NCBI GenBank assembly: GCA_036395115.1 | Contig: DASWDU010000037.1 | Coordinates: forward strand, 50,335-114,334 | Direction: 5' to 3' | Length of the DNA stretch: 64,000 nucleotides | From: Thermoplasmata archaeon | GTDB taxonomy: Archaea; Thermoplasmatota; Thermoplasmata; RBG-16-68-12 | Shown: piece by piece, positions 9,339 to 18,026 of the stretch | Layout of the letters: each line of letters begins with the position of its first letter | How positions within the stretch are numbered: the stretch's first letter is position 1 | The notes under the pieces: generated by a model | The model's input: the letters and a program-made list of their open reading frames with translations, nothing else | Told to the model about the DNA's origin: nothing | Databases searched by the model: none | Position numbers and translations under genes: made by a program

Positions 9339-9950
9339 CTACGGCCGTCCCGACTTCAGGATCGCCGCGATCCGCTCGCCTCGGAGCGGTTGGCTGGCGC
9401 GCCCCATTCCCGGAAAATCGATCATCTGCACCTCGATGCCTCCGAGGTCGGCGGCGTAGCCCAGGACGGACTCGCGGTACTCGAGGGAGAGAAGGTCGAC
9501 AACGGTACTCGGCCGGACCGCGCGAAGATACGCGGCGAGGATGTCCGGAAGCCCACGATCGTGCCACCAGCGGTTCAGCTTGCCGAACGGCGGCATCGGC
9601 TCCGCCATCGAGTGGACGTACGCCGGAATCGGATCGCGCGACGCGACGACGCCTCGGAACCCCGAGGCGATGACGACCTCGACGTTCGCCGCGCGCTTCT
9701 CCCAGGCGTCGTCCGGGATGGAGCGGTACATGTTGCCGTCGTACCGGCGGTAGGCGGCCAAGAGGCCGCGTGCGGCATCGACCGAACTTGCCGCACTCCC
9801 CGCCCGGATCTCGCTTCGGAGGTCCTCCAGCCGCTTGTGGGAGGCGTCGGGAAGCGCATCCGCAATCGCATCCGCTTCCGCCATCGAAGTCCCCCCTTTC
9901 CGTTTGCGCGTGCTCTCGGGAATCAGGACGACGATCTCCGGAGAGGCCAT
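9339..9950 (-). CDS. YaaA-like peroxide stress protein
   Basis: 203 residues. The N-terminus IVVLIPESTRKRKGG matches the LLPPSExKRxGG opening of the YaaA/DUF328 family, which favours the ATG at 9950 over the internal ATG at 9884. Other family blocks follow: YDGNMYRSI, VVIASGFRGVVASRDPIPAY and VVDLLSLEYRESV. Bacterial YaaA lowers free iron and limits DNA damage under hydrogen peroxide; role here is by analogy. It is divergent from the SRPBCC gene at 10080, and a perfect 16-bp palindrome lies between them. Confidence 0.78.
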   Translation of the reverse strand: MASPEIVVLIPESTRKRKGGTSMAEADAIADALPDASHKRLEDLRSEIRAGSAASSVDAARGLLAAYRRYDGNMYRSIPDDAWEKRAANVEVVIASGFRGVVASRDPIPAYVHSMAEPMPPFGKLNRWWHDRGLPDILAAYLRAVRPSTVVDLLSLEYRESVLGYAADLGGIEVQMIDFPGMGRASQPLRGERIAAILKSGRP

Positions 9951-10012
9951 CGCGGACGAGGAGAGCGCTGTGAGTCATAGCCCTTTGGCCCGTTACGGAG
10001 GACACCGCCGCC

Positions 10013-10028
10013 AACCAAGATCTTGGTT
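10013..10028. promoter_or_regulatory. 16-bp perfect palindrome, candidate operator
   Basis: AACCAAGATCTTGGTT is an uninterrupted palindrome in the 129-base space between the divergent YaaA-like and SRPBCC genes. A TATA-like AGATATCCTTAA follows at about 10031-10042, so a dimeric repressor bound here would sit beside the promoter of the SRPBCC gene. It could alternatively affect the yaaA-like gene. The regulator is not identified. Confidence 0.5.
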
Positions 10029-10079
10029 CAAGATATCCTTAACTAGCCGGTCCGTTTTGGCCCGTCCCGGGGTCACCAC

Positions 10080-10502
10080 ATGGTGCACATACATGATGAC
10101 GGAGTGTTCGACGCGCCGATCGAGAAGCTCTGGAGATACGTCCAGGACAACGACGCCCATCAGCACGGGGCCTTCGTCGTGCAGAAGGTCCTCGAGCAGA
10201 AGGGCAACGCGCTGACGATCGAAGCGAAGCTGGGCAACCCGGACGGCTCGTTCAGCGTCGAGAAACTTCGATGGACGATGAACCCGCCGAAGGGGTTCGA
10301 CCTGGAATACCTCTCGGGGCCGTTCCGCGGCACGAAGCACACGCACACGTACACGCCGCAAGGCAATCGGACGAAGGTCGTCGTCGACGGCGAGTTCGTC
10401 GTGCCTCCGGGGATGACGGAGAACGCGGTCCGCAAGGGCGCGCTCGACTACTTCGCCAACGCATTCGAAGAGGACAACACGGCGCTGAAGAGCTACGACT
10501 AG
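10080..10502 (+). CDS. SRPBCC (START-like) family protein
   Basis: 140 residues with the SRPBCC layout: an opening strand (IHDDGVFDAPIEKLWRYVQD) with the typical APxEKLW helix, central strands (FDLEYLSGPFRGTKHTHTY, then TKVVVDGEFVVPPG), and a long C-terminal helix (VRKGALDYFANAFEEDN). These folds bind hydrophobic ligands or act as cyclases and transferases; no ligand can be assigned. The histidine-rich segment TKHTHTY could bind metal. The start ATG is about 40 bases after a TATA-like element next to the palindrome. Confidence 0.8.
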   Translation: MVHIHDDGVFDAPIEKLWRYVQDNDAHQHGAFVVQKVLEQKGNALTIEAKLGNPDGSFSVEKLRWTMNPPKGFDLEYLSGPFRGTKHTHTYTPQGNRTKVVVDGEFVVPPGMTENAVRKGALDYFANAFEEDNTALKSYD

Positions 10503-10520
10503 GCGTCATCTGGCCCGTCC

Positions 10521-11072
10521 CTACACGGGACGCCGACGGCCGGGACGGACCGCGAGCCACCGGGCCACGACATCCTCGTGGCCTCGGGCGTACTCGCTGG
10601 CTGAGAGGCCCTTCGGATCGTGCCACCGCATCTCCGTGTACCACGGAAGCGCGTGCGCCTCGTAGGCGGCCGGCGGCGTCGCGTCGACGAAGAACCAGAT
10701 GTCGTAGTGCATCTCTCCCGGGACCATCTTCGAGGGGTAGAGGTCGACTTCGCTCCGCGGCTCCGCATAGCGCGCGCCTTGCATTTGCAGGATCTGCTCC
10801 CCGACCCGCCTCGCGGTCTCACGCGGATCCTCGCCGAACTTGAGGTGGGACGCGGGAATCGTCCAGCCGTTCGCGTTCGTCTGCCGGCGCTCCGGGTCGA
10901 GCCCGGCGAGCTCCTCCCACGTCGGGTCGTCGGCGTATTTCCCGAGGAGGATGCGACCGTTTCTCGTGACGAAGAGAAACGCGCACACGCACATCCCGCC
11001 CCGGGGAAGATCGGAGAACCCGGCGGGCGGCGCTTTCTTCGACAGCCAGAGGAACGGACCTCGATCGTTCAT
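10521..11072 (-). CDS. NUDIX-fold protein with degenerate NUDIX box
   Basis: 183 residues. The fold is suggested by VCAFLFVTRNGRILLGKYADD, then GWTIPASHLKFGEDPRETA in the position of the NUDIX box. However the catalytic REUxEE segment reads RRVGEQ, so the metal-binding glutamates are only partly present. A possible secreted-phosphate hydrolase or a non-catalytic nucleotide sensor are both open. An alternative internal start exists at the methionine of GGMCVCAF. Convergent with the SRPBCC gene. Confidence 0.6.
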   Translation of the reverse strand: MNDRGPFLWLSKKAPPAGFSDLPRGGMCVCAFLFVTRNGRILLGKYADDPTWEELAGLDPERRQTNANGWTIPASHLKFGEDPRETARRVGEQILQMQGARYAEPRSEVDLYPSKMVPGEMHYDIWFFVDATPPAAYEAHALPWYTEMRWHDPKGLSASEYARGHEDVVARWLAVRPGRRRPV

Positions 11073-11119
11073 GCGCTCCGCACGTCGGTGAAAGGCAAAA
11101 GCTTTGGGCTCGCATCGCG

Positions 11120-11557
11120 GTGCGAGCGGACCTCACCGAGGCAACCGACCTGATTCCTCCGCCCAGCACGCGGGATTTTCAGAAGCCGCGGAGCGAGCGG
11201 ACGACGGCCCTACTCGTGGTCCTCGCAATCGCCCTCGTGGTAGTCACCGCAATCGTGGTCCCACAACCGCGCATCCGACTCGCGGGCGTTCGGTACGAGA
11301 CGGCTCCGTGCGATTCGGTGACCATCAGCTTCGTCGCAAGGGCGATCGTGACCCTCACGAACGAGGGAGAGGGCGACGGGGCCATCGTCGTGCGCTTCTA
11401 CGTCGACGGACGACTCGGGACGAAGGGAACCTACCTTGTATCCGCACAGAGTACGACCCAGAGGGCCCTGGACATCGTAATCGCGGGTTGCTCGCCCCAT
11501 CGGTATTCTGTCGATACGTGCATCCCAGCAAGCAACGGATCCTCCTTCGCCTGCTAG
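11120..11557 (+). CDS. Membrane-anchored extracellular protein, unknown
   Basis: 145 residues from a GTG. One strong membrane helix (about residues 29-47, TALLVVLAIALVVVTAIVV) follows a short charged cytoplasmic end. The outer part has a CARDB/Ig-like beta pattern (IVTLTNEGEGDGAIVVRFYVDG) and four cysteines that could form disulfides. The family is not recognised. It lies alone between convergent neighbours on both sides. Confidence 0.6.
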   Translation: MRADLTEATDLIPPPSTRDFQKPRSERTTALLVVLAIALVVVTAIVVPQPRIRLAGVRYETAPCDSVTISFVARAIVTLTNEGEGDGAIVVRFYVDGRLGTKGTYLVSAQSTTQRALDIVIAGCSPHRYSVDTCIPASNGSSFAC

Positions 11558-11583
11558 CCCCAACGACCGTTGAGCGAATCGCA

Positions 11584-11826
11584 TCAACGGTGGCCGAGGA
11601 GATTCGAGATCGACTCGTACAGGAAGGGGAGCTCTGGGAGGCGGCCCCCATTGCAATAGATCGTGCCGCTACGGTAGCCGGTGAATACCGTCTTCTCGAT
11701 TCGAACCCGCCACGCCTCATGAGCGTTGCTCAGTTCCTTATCCTCGATCGCACCACGCCTTAACAAGAGCTCCCGAACCCCCGCGAGCGCCTCGGGACTC
11801 GCCCCTTTCCACGTCTTCCCCTGCAT
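11584..11826 (-). CDS. Small conserved-looking protein, unknown
   Basis: 80 residues from ATG 11826. The text (VRELLLRRGAIED, then NAHEAWRVRIEK, then TGYRSGTIYCNGG) has a helix followed by a two-strand hairpin rich in conserved-looking glycines. The TGYxSGTxxxxGG segment recalls the N-terminal TBP-like domain of RNase HIII, but this is weak and I do not assign function. Codon positions fit coding. It lies downstream of, and in the same direction as, the giant surface protein gene. Confidence 0.45.
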   Translation of the reverse strand: MQGKTWKGASPEALAGVRELLLRRGAIEDKELSNAHEAWRVRIEKTVFTGYRSGTIYCNGGRLPELPFLYESISNLLGHR

Positions 11827-11954
11827 GGAGTTGCGACAGTCCTGAAAGTCTAAAGCGCTTGCTGGGAAGAGGGTTAGGTTCCTCGTCTCGGGCCTTCAAG
11901 ACCGAAGCTCCGGGCCCCCTCGAGCGGGGTCGAATGCGGGCTGGTGACAGCCCC

Positions 11955-14900
11955 TTACCGGGCCTCTTCCCGAATCTCGGCCGAACCCGTTTCGGTCTCC
12001 GCATTCTCGCCTCGAGATTGGCCCGTCTCGCGCGGCCCAATTTTCGTCTTCGCTTCGAAGAACTTCTCCAAGTACGTCCGGATCTCGCCCACCTCGTCGA
12101 CGAAGCCCGACCAGTCCTTCAGCGGTTCGCCGAAGCGGGCTTCTAGATCCTGCAGGACCGCCTCCGCCCTCCGCCGGACGCGGCGCTCGGCGAGCGGGTG
12201 CGCGCTCCGAAACAGGACGGCGAGGTACACGTTCGTCCCGCGGGCGACCGTCAGCCGATGGTCCCCGAAGCTCATCCCTTTCATCTCCCCGCCGGTGACG
12301 GGCCCCATCGACTGCTTCGCGAACAACTGGACGACGGTGAACATCCCCGAGAGGACGTCCGCGTCTCGGTCGGGGGTCAGCGTCCGGGACAGGTGGGCGA
12401 CGAGCACGCCGCTGTTGTGGACGAGGAACACCTCCTCGATTCGAGTGCGGAGGAGCCTCGAGACCACGACGAGACACACGCCGATCAATGCCGCAACGAC
12501 GGCGGGCAGGAACGGGAGCAGCGGGTTCGGGCCGATCACCTCGACCTCGATGACCGCCTGTGCGCTCAACTGGCCGTCCGACACGGCGACGGTGACCCAT
12601 TCGTGGAGCGAGGCCTGCGAGTAATCGAACACGAGGAACAGCCCCGCGGGCCGCACCCGAGGATTCCCGACGACCGAGAGGACGAGGTCCGATCGCGGGC
12701 TGTCGGAGTCAGTGACGAACGGCGTCAGGTCCAGGATCCACGTACCGAATCCGAACAGAGTCTGCTTCGGCAACGGGAAGATCACCGGCGCGTCGTTCAC
12801 GGGCGTCACGAAGACGTTGATGCTGTCTTCCGCGAAGGCACCTCGCTCGTCGATCGCGCGGAACGTCACGACCTCCCGTCCGCTCCAGTTTTCGCGGGCG
12901 CCCAGGTCGACGGTGTGGTCCGCGTTGATCGTGACCCGGACGTCCGTCGACTGCACGGCGTACCCGAGGATGGGTCCGTCGATGTCGACGAAGTACGCGT
13001 CCAAGTCGAAGACGCCCGCCCGGGTCGTATCCTCCGGGAACCTCTCGTCCGGCAGGGTCTTCGAGAGCCGCGGCGGGAAGTTGTCGCTGACCGCCACCGA
13101 CGTGTTCGTCGATACCGCGGTCCGGGCGTCCCGAACGGTGATCGTGAGCGGGACGGTATAGGGGGCGGTGAGGGAACCCAACTGGGCGGGGTACAGCAGA
13201 GTGAGGACGTGTCCCGTCACCGTGACGTTCGCGGGATTCGACGTGTCCACGGCGAGCGCCTCGAGCGGCGTGTCCGGGTCGCTAAGGTATGGCGTCAAAT
13301 CGAAGTCGAACGGGTAGTCGTAGTGGACCGCGAAGGGGAGCAACGGCGCGATGCTCGGCGGATCATCAATCGGGATGACCGTCACCAGGATCGTGTCCTC
13401 CGCGATCGCGCCCGTCGGATCCTCCGCCCGGAACGTGACGTTCTCCTGGCCCGTCCACTCCCCCGGCGCGCTGATGTTGACCGAGTGATCCGCGTAGATC
13501 GTGAGCGTGAGATGCGTGTACCCGTACGTGAAGAATAGGGAGTCGGTGTCCGGATCGGTGAAGTAATCGTCCAAGTCGAAGACGATCTGCCACTGGCCCT
13601 CGAAGAGGAGGACATCGGGGAGGGGGCGATCGAGCTTCGGAGGATAGTCGGACGTGACCTTGATCGCGATGACTTGGGAGGCCGTCGCGCCGCTCGAGTC
13701 GGTGACCGTCAGGACGACGTACGCCCACAGGCCGTCGAACGCCTGCGGAAAGAAGAACGTGACCTGGAGGCCCGAGACGGTCGCGTGGTCCGTGTCGTTC
13801 GCGGACAAGGCGAGGGAGGCGATCGGGTCGTCGATGTCGGACATGTACGGTTCGAAGTCGAACGTATATGGGGTATCGTGCCGGACGTAGAACACCCCGG
13901 GCGGGTCGAACTTCGGGGCGTCGTTCACAGGGACCAGCTCGACCCGGATCGGCTGGCTGTCGACGTTCCCTTCGTCGTCGAAGAGGAACAGTGTCCCTTG
14001 TCCCACCCCGTTGGCATCGGGCATCGGCTGGAATGTGAGCGCGTGGTTCCCCGTCACGTTCCCGCCGAGGACCTGCACCAAGCTCGAGTTGATCCCGACG
14101 AGATCCCACCGGAGGCGGGTGACCGGGGTGTCGGGATCCCACGCGTAAGGGAGGAGATTCAGCGTCCACGCGGGGGAGTCCTCGAGGCGGACTTGATCGG
14201 GGACCGTCCCGCGGATCTGGGGACTCGGATCTGCGGTGTACGTCAGCTCAAGGGTCGGGGAGAGACCGCCGCCGTACTCGCGGCTCGCGAATGAAACGTT
14301 CCAGAGGGAGGATTCGTCATCGGACTTCAAGGCGAGCCCGGTGTTCGGGGAGGAGCCGTTCACCCACGCTTGGGCGAGGCCCGTTACATTCCACGTGGCC
14401 CACGTCCCCGCTGCGGTGACGGCGGAGGCGAGGGGCGTCGCGTCAATGTCGATGCCCGGGTTCGCCCAGGGTACGGTGCCGTCCCGTGTCGTCCACGTGA
14501 CGCCCGCTGTGAACCCGCCAACGGGGCCGAGCGTCCATTGGAGCAACGCCTTCCCGTCGGGCGAGTTGCCATCGAACCAGAGGCCGGTGTCGAGCGTGTT
14601 GTACCCGACCGTCCTCGTGTCGTGGCCCAGGCTCCCCGTCCCGAAGGCGTACAGGCGGGCGGCGCGCGACGCGTCCGTCGAATTGTCGCTCGCCACGAGG
14701 ACCTCCATCGTGCCGTCGCCGTCCAAGTCCGCGACGACGGGCGTGTCGACGACCGGGGCCCCGACGGCCCAACGCCATGCCGCCGTTCCGTTGGCGGAGA
14801 CGGCATAGACGACGGAACCCCGGGTCCCGTACAGGACGTCGGGCTTGCCATCGAGATCGACATCGGCGGCCACGGGACTGCCGACGCTCGTCCCGTTCGC

Positions 14901-16457
14901 CGCGCCGGCGAACGTCCACGTCTGCGCGAGGCCCCGCGTGAGTCGATGAAGGACGCCGTCCTGGGTCACGACGTAGACCTCCGGACTCCCGTCGCGGTCC
15001 GCGTCGACCACGAGCTGGCCTCCGGTCACGTCGGACCCGAGCGTAGGGCTCGACGCCAACGTCGACCAGTTCAGGCCGCTGACGAGGTACTCGCGGGAGT
15101 TCACGCCGTTTCGATCGCCCGCGAGGATTTCCCCGCGGCTATCGAACGATAAGTTGGCGAGCGAGGGCGCCACGGAAATCGAGGAAGCGCCGGGTTTCGT
15201 GTTCCCGGGGGGCAGTGCGTTCGAGCAGTCCGGGTTCCGCATGCGAACCTTGCCTTGCGAATCCGTGAACACGACCTCAGGAGCCGAAGTGCCGGTCACG
15301 TCACCGACCGCGAAACCGAAGCCGAACGCGGTCGAACCCAGGTCCTGGTATTGGCACAGCATCGCGCCGTCCGATCCCCGAATCGCGTAGAACGAGGAGT
15401 TCCCACTCGAGTCCCCGGTGAAGACCTCCACGATGCCGTCCCCGTCCGTGTCGGCCGCCGCGAAAGGACCCGTCGGCGCCGTCGGCAGGCGGAAGTGCCA
15501 CAGGTAGCGGCCGGAGGCGCTCAGCGCGGTGAGCGTGTTGTTGAACGGGGGCGACGAATCGGTGTTCTCGAACAGGATCTCCGGGCTCCCGTCCCCCGTC
15601 AAGTCCGCGACGCGAAGGGGGAGGACGACGGCCCCCGGCGCGACGTAGGTCCAGAGAGTGCTGAGCGTCGCGCCGTCCCACCGGAGGGCCGTCACCTTCC
15701 CGTCCGTCGTCCCGATGACGACCTCCAACAACCCATCTCCGTTCAGATCCACGACGACCGGGGAGGCGACGGAGCTTGCGGCGTACGTCCACAACGGGAC
15801 GGAGGAGAGGCTTTTCGTCCGGTAGCCCGGGACTCCCGGGAACAGGCCGTACCGGACGGTGTACCTCTTCGACTCCCCCGGCGCGTGCGTGCTTTCGAAG
15901 GCGAGATCGAGCCCGACGATCTTGCCGTCGAGCAGGGTGACGTTCGACACCTGACTGGGCACTTCCCTCCCGATCGAATCGTAGAGGAGGAAATCGGCTT
16001 TCGGATCCCCGCTCATTCCACCACCGACGCCGAGGTGGACGACCACGGGCTCGCGAATGCGGGCGAGGCTCGCGGTCTCCGTCACCGTGATGTTCCGCGC
16101 ATACGCCTCGACGCCCGTCCCCTCCGTCCAAGGCGCTCGGACGCGGTAGACGTCGACCGTCCCTGGGGACGTTGCGTTTGCGGCGTGGATCTTGAGCGTT
16201 GCGTTTGCGACCTTCGCATAGGGAGGGACGGAGGAAAGGTCAAATTGGACCAAGGCACGGTACGTAGACCCGTTCGCGGGGTCCCTCCCGACGACGAGCT
16301 CGGTGCTGCTCCCGAAGTTCCGGTTCGGCTGGGCGTCGAGGACGTAGGCGTCCCCGATGGCGGTGAGGTTGATCGTGACCGGGGAAAGTTCCGCGGAGAA
16401 AGAGGGCGGGGAGACCCCTTGGCCTCGGCCGTATGCGGAGATAGTTTGGACCGCCAA
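11955..16457 (-). CDS. Giant surface protein: DNRLRE, beta-propeller, Ig-like repeats, TM, longin-like tail
   Basis: About 1500 residues. In order: a DNRLRE-type domain (about 25-115, GDAYVLDAQPNRNFGSS), a DUF2341-like strand region, FG-GAP/VCBS propeller repeats (about 230-590, many ADxDGDGxxEV calcium-type motifs), a second DNRLRE-like domain (about 615-735), several cadherin/Ig-like repeats with DLDDYFTDPDTD-type motifs (about 745-1300), one membrane helix (about 1312-1336) and a cytoplasmic roadblock/longin-like domain (about 1340-1460) with an acidic tail. This is a receptor- or adhesin-like plan. The only in-frame start is a TTG at 16457 that lies inside what looks like a signal peptide (RAVFIALCLLLAVQTISA). 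A well-placed ATG at 16545 is in a different frame, so a frameshift or error near the 5' end is likely. Confidence 0.82.
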   Translation of the reverse strand: MAVQTISAYGRGQGVSPPSFSAELSPVTINLTAIGDAYVLDAQPNRNFGSSTELVVGRDPANGSTYRALVQFDLSSVPPYAKVANATLKIHAANATSPGTVDVYRVRAPWTEGTGVEAYARNITVTETASLARIREPVVVHLGVGGGMSGDPKADFLLYDSIGREVPSQVSNVTLLDGKIVGLDLAFESTHAPGESKRYTVRYGLFPGVPGYRTKSLSSVPLWTYAASSVASPVVVDLNGDGLLEVVIGTTDGKVTALRWDGATLSTLWTYVAPGAVVLPLRVADLTGDGSPEILFENTDSSPPFNNTLTALSASGRYLWHFRLPTAPTGPFAAADTDGDGIVEVFTGDSSGNSSFYAIRGSDGAMLCQYQDLGSTAFGFGFAVGDVTGTSAPEVVFTDSQGKVRMRNPDCSNALPPGNTKPGASSISVAPSLANLSFDSRGEILAGDRNGVNSREYLVSGLNWSTLASSPTLGSDVTGGQLVVDADRDGSPEVYVVTQDGVLHRLTRGLAQTWTFAGAANGTSVGSPVAADVDLDGKPDVLYGTRGSVVYAVSANGTAAWRWAVGAPVVDTPVVADLDGDGTMEVLVASDNSTDASRAARLYAFGTGSLGHDTRTVGYNTLDTGLWFDGNSPDGKALLQWTLGPVGGFTAGVTWTTRDGTVPWANPGIDIDATPLASAVTAAGTWATWNVTGLAQAWVNGSSPNTGLALKSDDESSLWNVSFASREYGGGLSPTLELTYTADPSPQIRGTVPDQVRLEDSPAWTLNLLPYAWDPDTPVTRLRWDLVGINSSLVQVLGGNVTGNHALTFQPMPDANGVGQGTLFLFDDEGNVDSQPIRVELVPVNDAPKFDPPGVFYVRHDTPYTFDFEPYMSDIDDPIASLALSANDTDHATVSGLQVTFFFPQAFDGLWAYVVLTVTDSSGATASQVIAIKVTSDYPPKLDRPLPDVLLFEGQWQIVFDLDDYFTDPDTDSLFFTYGYTHLTLTIYADHSVNISAPGEWTGQENVTFRAEDPTGAIAEDTILVTVIPIDDPPSIAPLLPFAVHYDYPFDFDLTPYLSDPDTPLEALAVDTSNPANVTVTGHVLTLLYPAQLGSLTAPYTVPLTITVRDARTAVSTNTSVAVSDNFPPRLSKTLPDERFPEDTTRAGVFDLDAYFVDIDGPILGYAVQSTDVRVTINADHTVDLGARENWSGREVVTFRAIDERGAFAEDSINVFVTPVNDAPVIFPLPKQTLFGFGTWILDLTPFVTDSDSPRSDLVLSVVGNPRVRPAGLFLVFDYSQASLHEWVTVAVSDGQLSAQAVIEVEVIGPNPLLPFLPAVVAALIGVCLVVVSRLLRTRIEEVFLVHNSGVLVAHLSRTLTPDRDADVLSGMFTVVQLFAKQSMGPVTGGEMKGMSFGDHRLTVARGTNVYLAVLFRSAHPLAERRVRRRAEAVLQDLEARFGEPLKDWSGFVDEVGEIRTYLEKFFEAKTKIGPRETGQSRGENAETETGSAEIREEAR

Positions 16458-16622
16458 GAGCAGGCACAGAGCGATGAATACGGCCCTGGCTCCCCGGACC
16501 GGCGTAGAATGCCTCCTGGCGACCCGCGTCTCGCCGCGGGTCCATGAACAGAGAAGTGAAGTGGTAAAGGGGTTCCGACGTGATTATCAGGAAGGCCTCG
16601 GAGCGAAACGCGGGCGCGACGC

Positions 16623-17375
16623 TCATCCGAGGCGTTCTCGAGCCCGCTCCCAAAAGTACAGGAACAAATCGGCCGCCCAGCGGTACCCGGACGGGTCCTG
16701 AAGCAAGAGCATCGTCGACATGTCGACCTTTCCGTCGAGGGCGGGGAAGCAGACGCCCGCGATATCATCGAGGACGGCGAGGAAGATCCTCGTTTCGTCG
16801 AGGAGCCGCACCGGATAATTCCGTGACGCCCCGGACAGAGCCGGGACTACCTCCTCGAAGCCCCCGCGAGGCCGGATCACGCGGACGTCCGCGCCGCTCG
16901 ACGCCTTCTCCTGCAGAATTGGAATGCCCTGCTCGAACGCATGCTCGGACATGACCCAAGTCCGTCGCTTCACGGCCCGAAGAGACTGCTCTTGGAAGGC
17001 AACGACCTTGTACGTCCCTGACGTAAATGAGCCCTGGCTCAGGGCGCCCAGTCGCTCGACGAATTCCCGGGGCAGGACGAGGACGTCGTGGCTCAGAAGG
17101 AAGTCCCGGTGGGTGGCAAGGAAGTCGAAGAACGGGATGCCCACGGATAGCAGGCGGGCCAGGTTCGTGGGCCCGTACTCGCTGCGCGGATTCTTCGAGA
17201 CGAGGCCGACGGACACGAGCCGTGTCAGGTGCCGAGTGGTCTCGGAACCGGTCAGGTCGAGATGGCGCGCGATTTGCGCGTGCTTGAGGGGCTTCTCCGC
17301 GATCGCGGAGAGGATCCCGAGTCTCTCGTCCGAAGCGATCTCGAACAGGTGGCGTGCGAGCTCGTTCGACCCCAT
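16623..17375 (-). CDS. Winged-helix regulator with FilR1 domain
   Basis: 250 residues. The N-terminal winged helix is clear (IASDERLGILSAIAEKPLK, IARHLDLTGSETTRHLTRL, VSVGLVSKNPRSEYGPT). The C-terminal half matches the FilR1/DUF1724 ligand domain of archaeal regulators, including a GASRNYPVRLLDETRIFL region. It probably controls transcription; a natural target is the giant surface protein gene, which starts about 80-165 bases downstream on the same strand. This is inference from position. Confidence 0.82.
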   Translation of the reverse strand: MGSNELARHLFEIASDERLGILSAIAEKPLKHAQIARHLDLTGSETTRHLTRLVSVGLVSKNPRSEYGPTNLARLLSVGIPFFDFLATHRDFLLSHDVLVLPREFVERLGALSQGSFTSGTYKVVAFQEQSLRAVKRRTWVMSEHAFEQGIPILQEKASSGADVRVIRPRGGFEEVVPALSGASRNYPVRLLDETRIFLAVLDDIAGVCFPALDGKVDMSTMLLLQDPSGYRWAADLFLYFWERARERLG

Positions 17376-17486
17376 GTTGGGGCGGGAAGGTCAGGGTCGA
17401 TACTAAGGCCTTCGGATTGGTCCGAAGACAAGCTAATGAGGCCCCCCGGGCTAGCCCCCTCTCTCGCACCTAAAGGAGTCACCCAC

Positions 17487-18011
17487 ATGACGGCCAAGAC
17501 GGAGACGTTGTCACGCAACACGAAGCCAACCGTACAGAGCATCACCCCGTGCCTTTGGTTCGACGGAAAGGCGGAGGAGGCGGCGAGGTTCTACGTCTCC
17601 TTGTTCCCCGACTCGCACATCGACAAGGTCGTCAAGGCAGCCGCGGATTTCCCAAGCGGGAAGAGAGGGGACATCCTCGCCGTCGACTTCACCTTGATGG
17701 GCCGGAGCTTCAATGGGCTCAATGGCGGCCCCTACTTCAAGTTCAACGAAGCGGTCTCGTTCGTCATTCCCTGCAAGGACCAGGCGGAAATAGACCTCTA
17801 CTGGAAGGCGCTGTCGGCGGTCCCCGAAGCCGAACAGTGCGGCTGGGTGAAGGACCGCTTCGGACTCTCTTGGCAAATCGTGCCGACCGAGCTGTATCGG
17901 CTCCTTGACGATCCAGATCCGGCGAAGGCAGGTCGCGTCATGGAAGCGATGCTCAAGATGAAGAAGCTGGACATTCGGGGGCTGCGACAGGCCTACCAGC
18001 GCCGCGAGTGA
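17487..18011 (+). CDS. PhnB-like VOC family protein
   Basis: 174 residues of the PhnB/3-demethylubiquinone methyltransferase-like glyoxalase fold: SITPCLWFDGKAEEAARFYVS, FTLMGRSFNGLNGGPYFKFN, AVSFVIPCKDQAEID, WKDRFGLSWQI-type block (here VKDRFGLSWQIVPT) and the AKAGRVMEAMLKMKKLDI tail. The AAAGGAG stretch a dozen bases before the ATG is a strong bacterial-type ribosome binding site, unlike most neighbours. Enzymatic function unknown. Together with the next gene it looks like a bacterial import. Confidence 0.88.
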   Translation: MTAKTETLSRNTKPTVQSITPCLWFDGKAEEAARFYVSLFPDSHIDKVVKAAADFPSGKRGDILAVDFTLMGRSFNGLNGGPYFKFNEAVSFVIPCKDQAEIDLYWKALSAVPEAEQCGWVKDRFGLSWQIVPTELYRLLDDPDPAKAGRVMEAMLKMKKLDIRGLRQAYQRRE

Positions 18012-18026
18012 TCGGAGGCAACGCAC

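Noticed and set aside
12198..16547. Several plus-strand frames of 200-450 codons across the giant surface protein
   Set aside because: They are complementary shadows of the minus-strand repeats.
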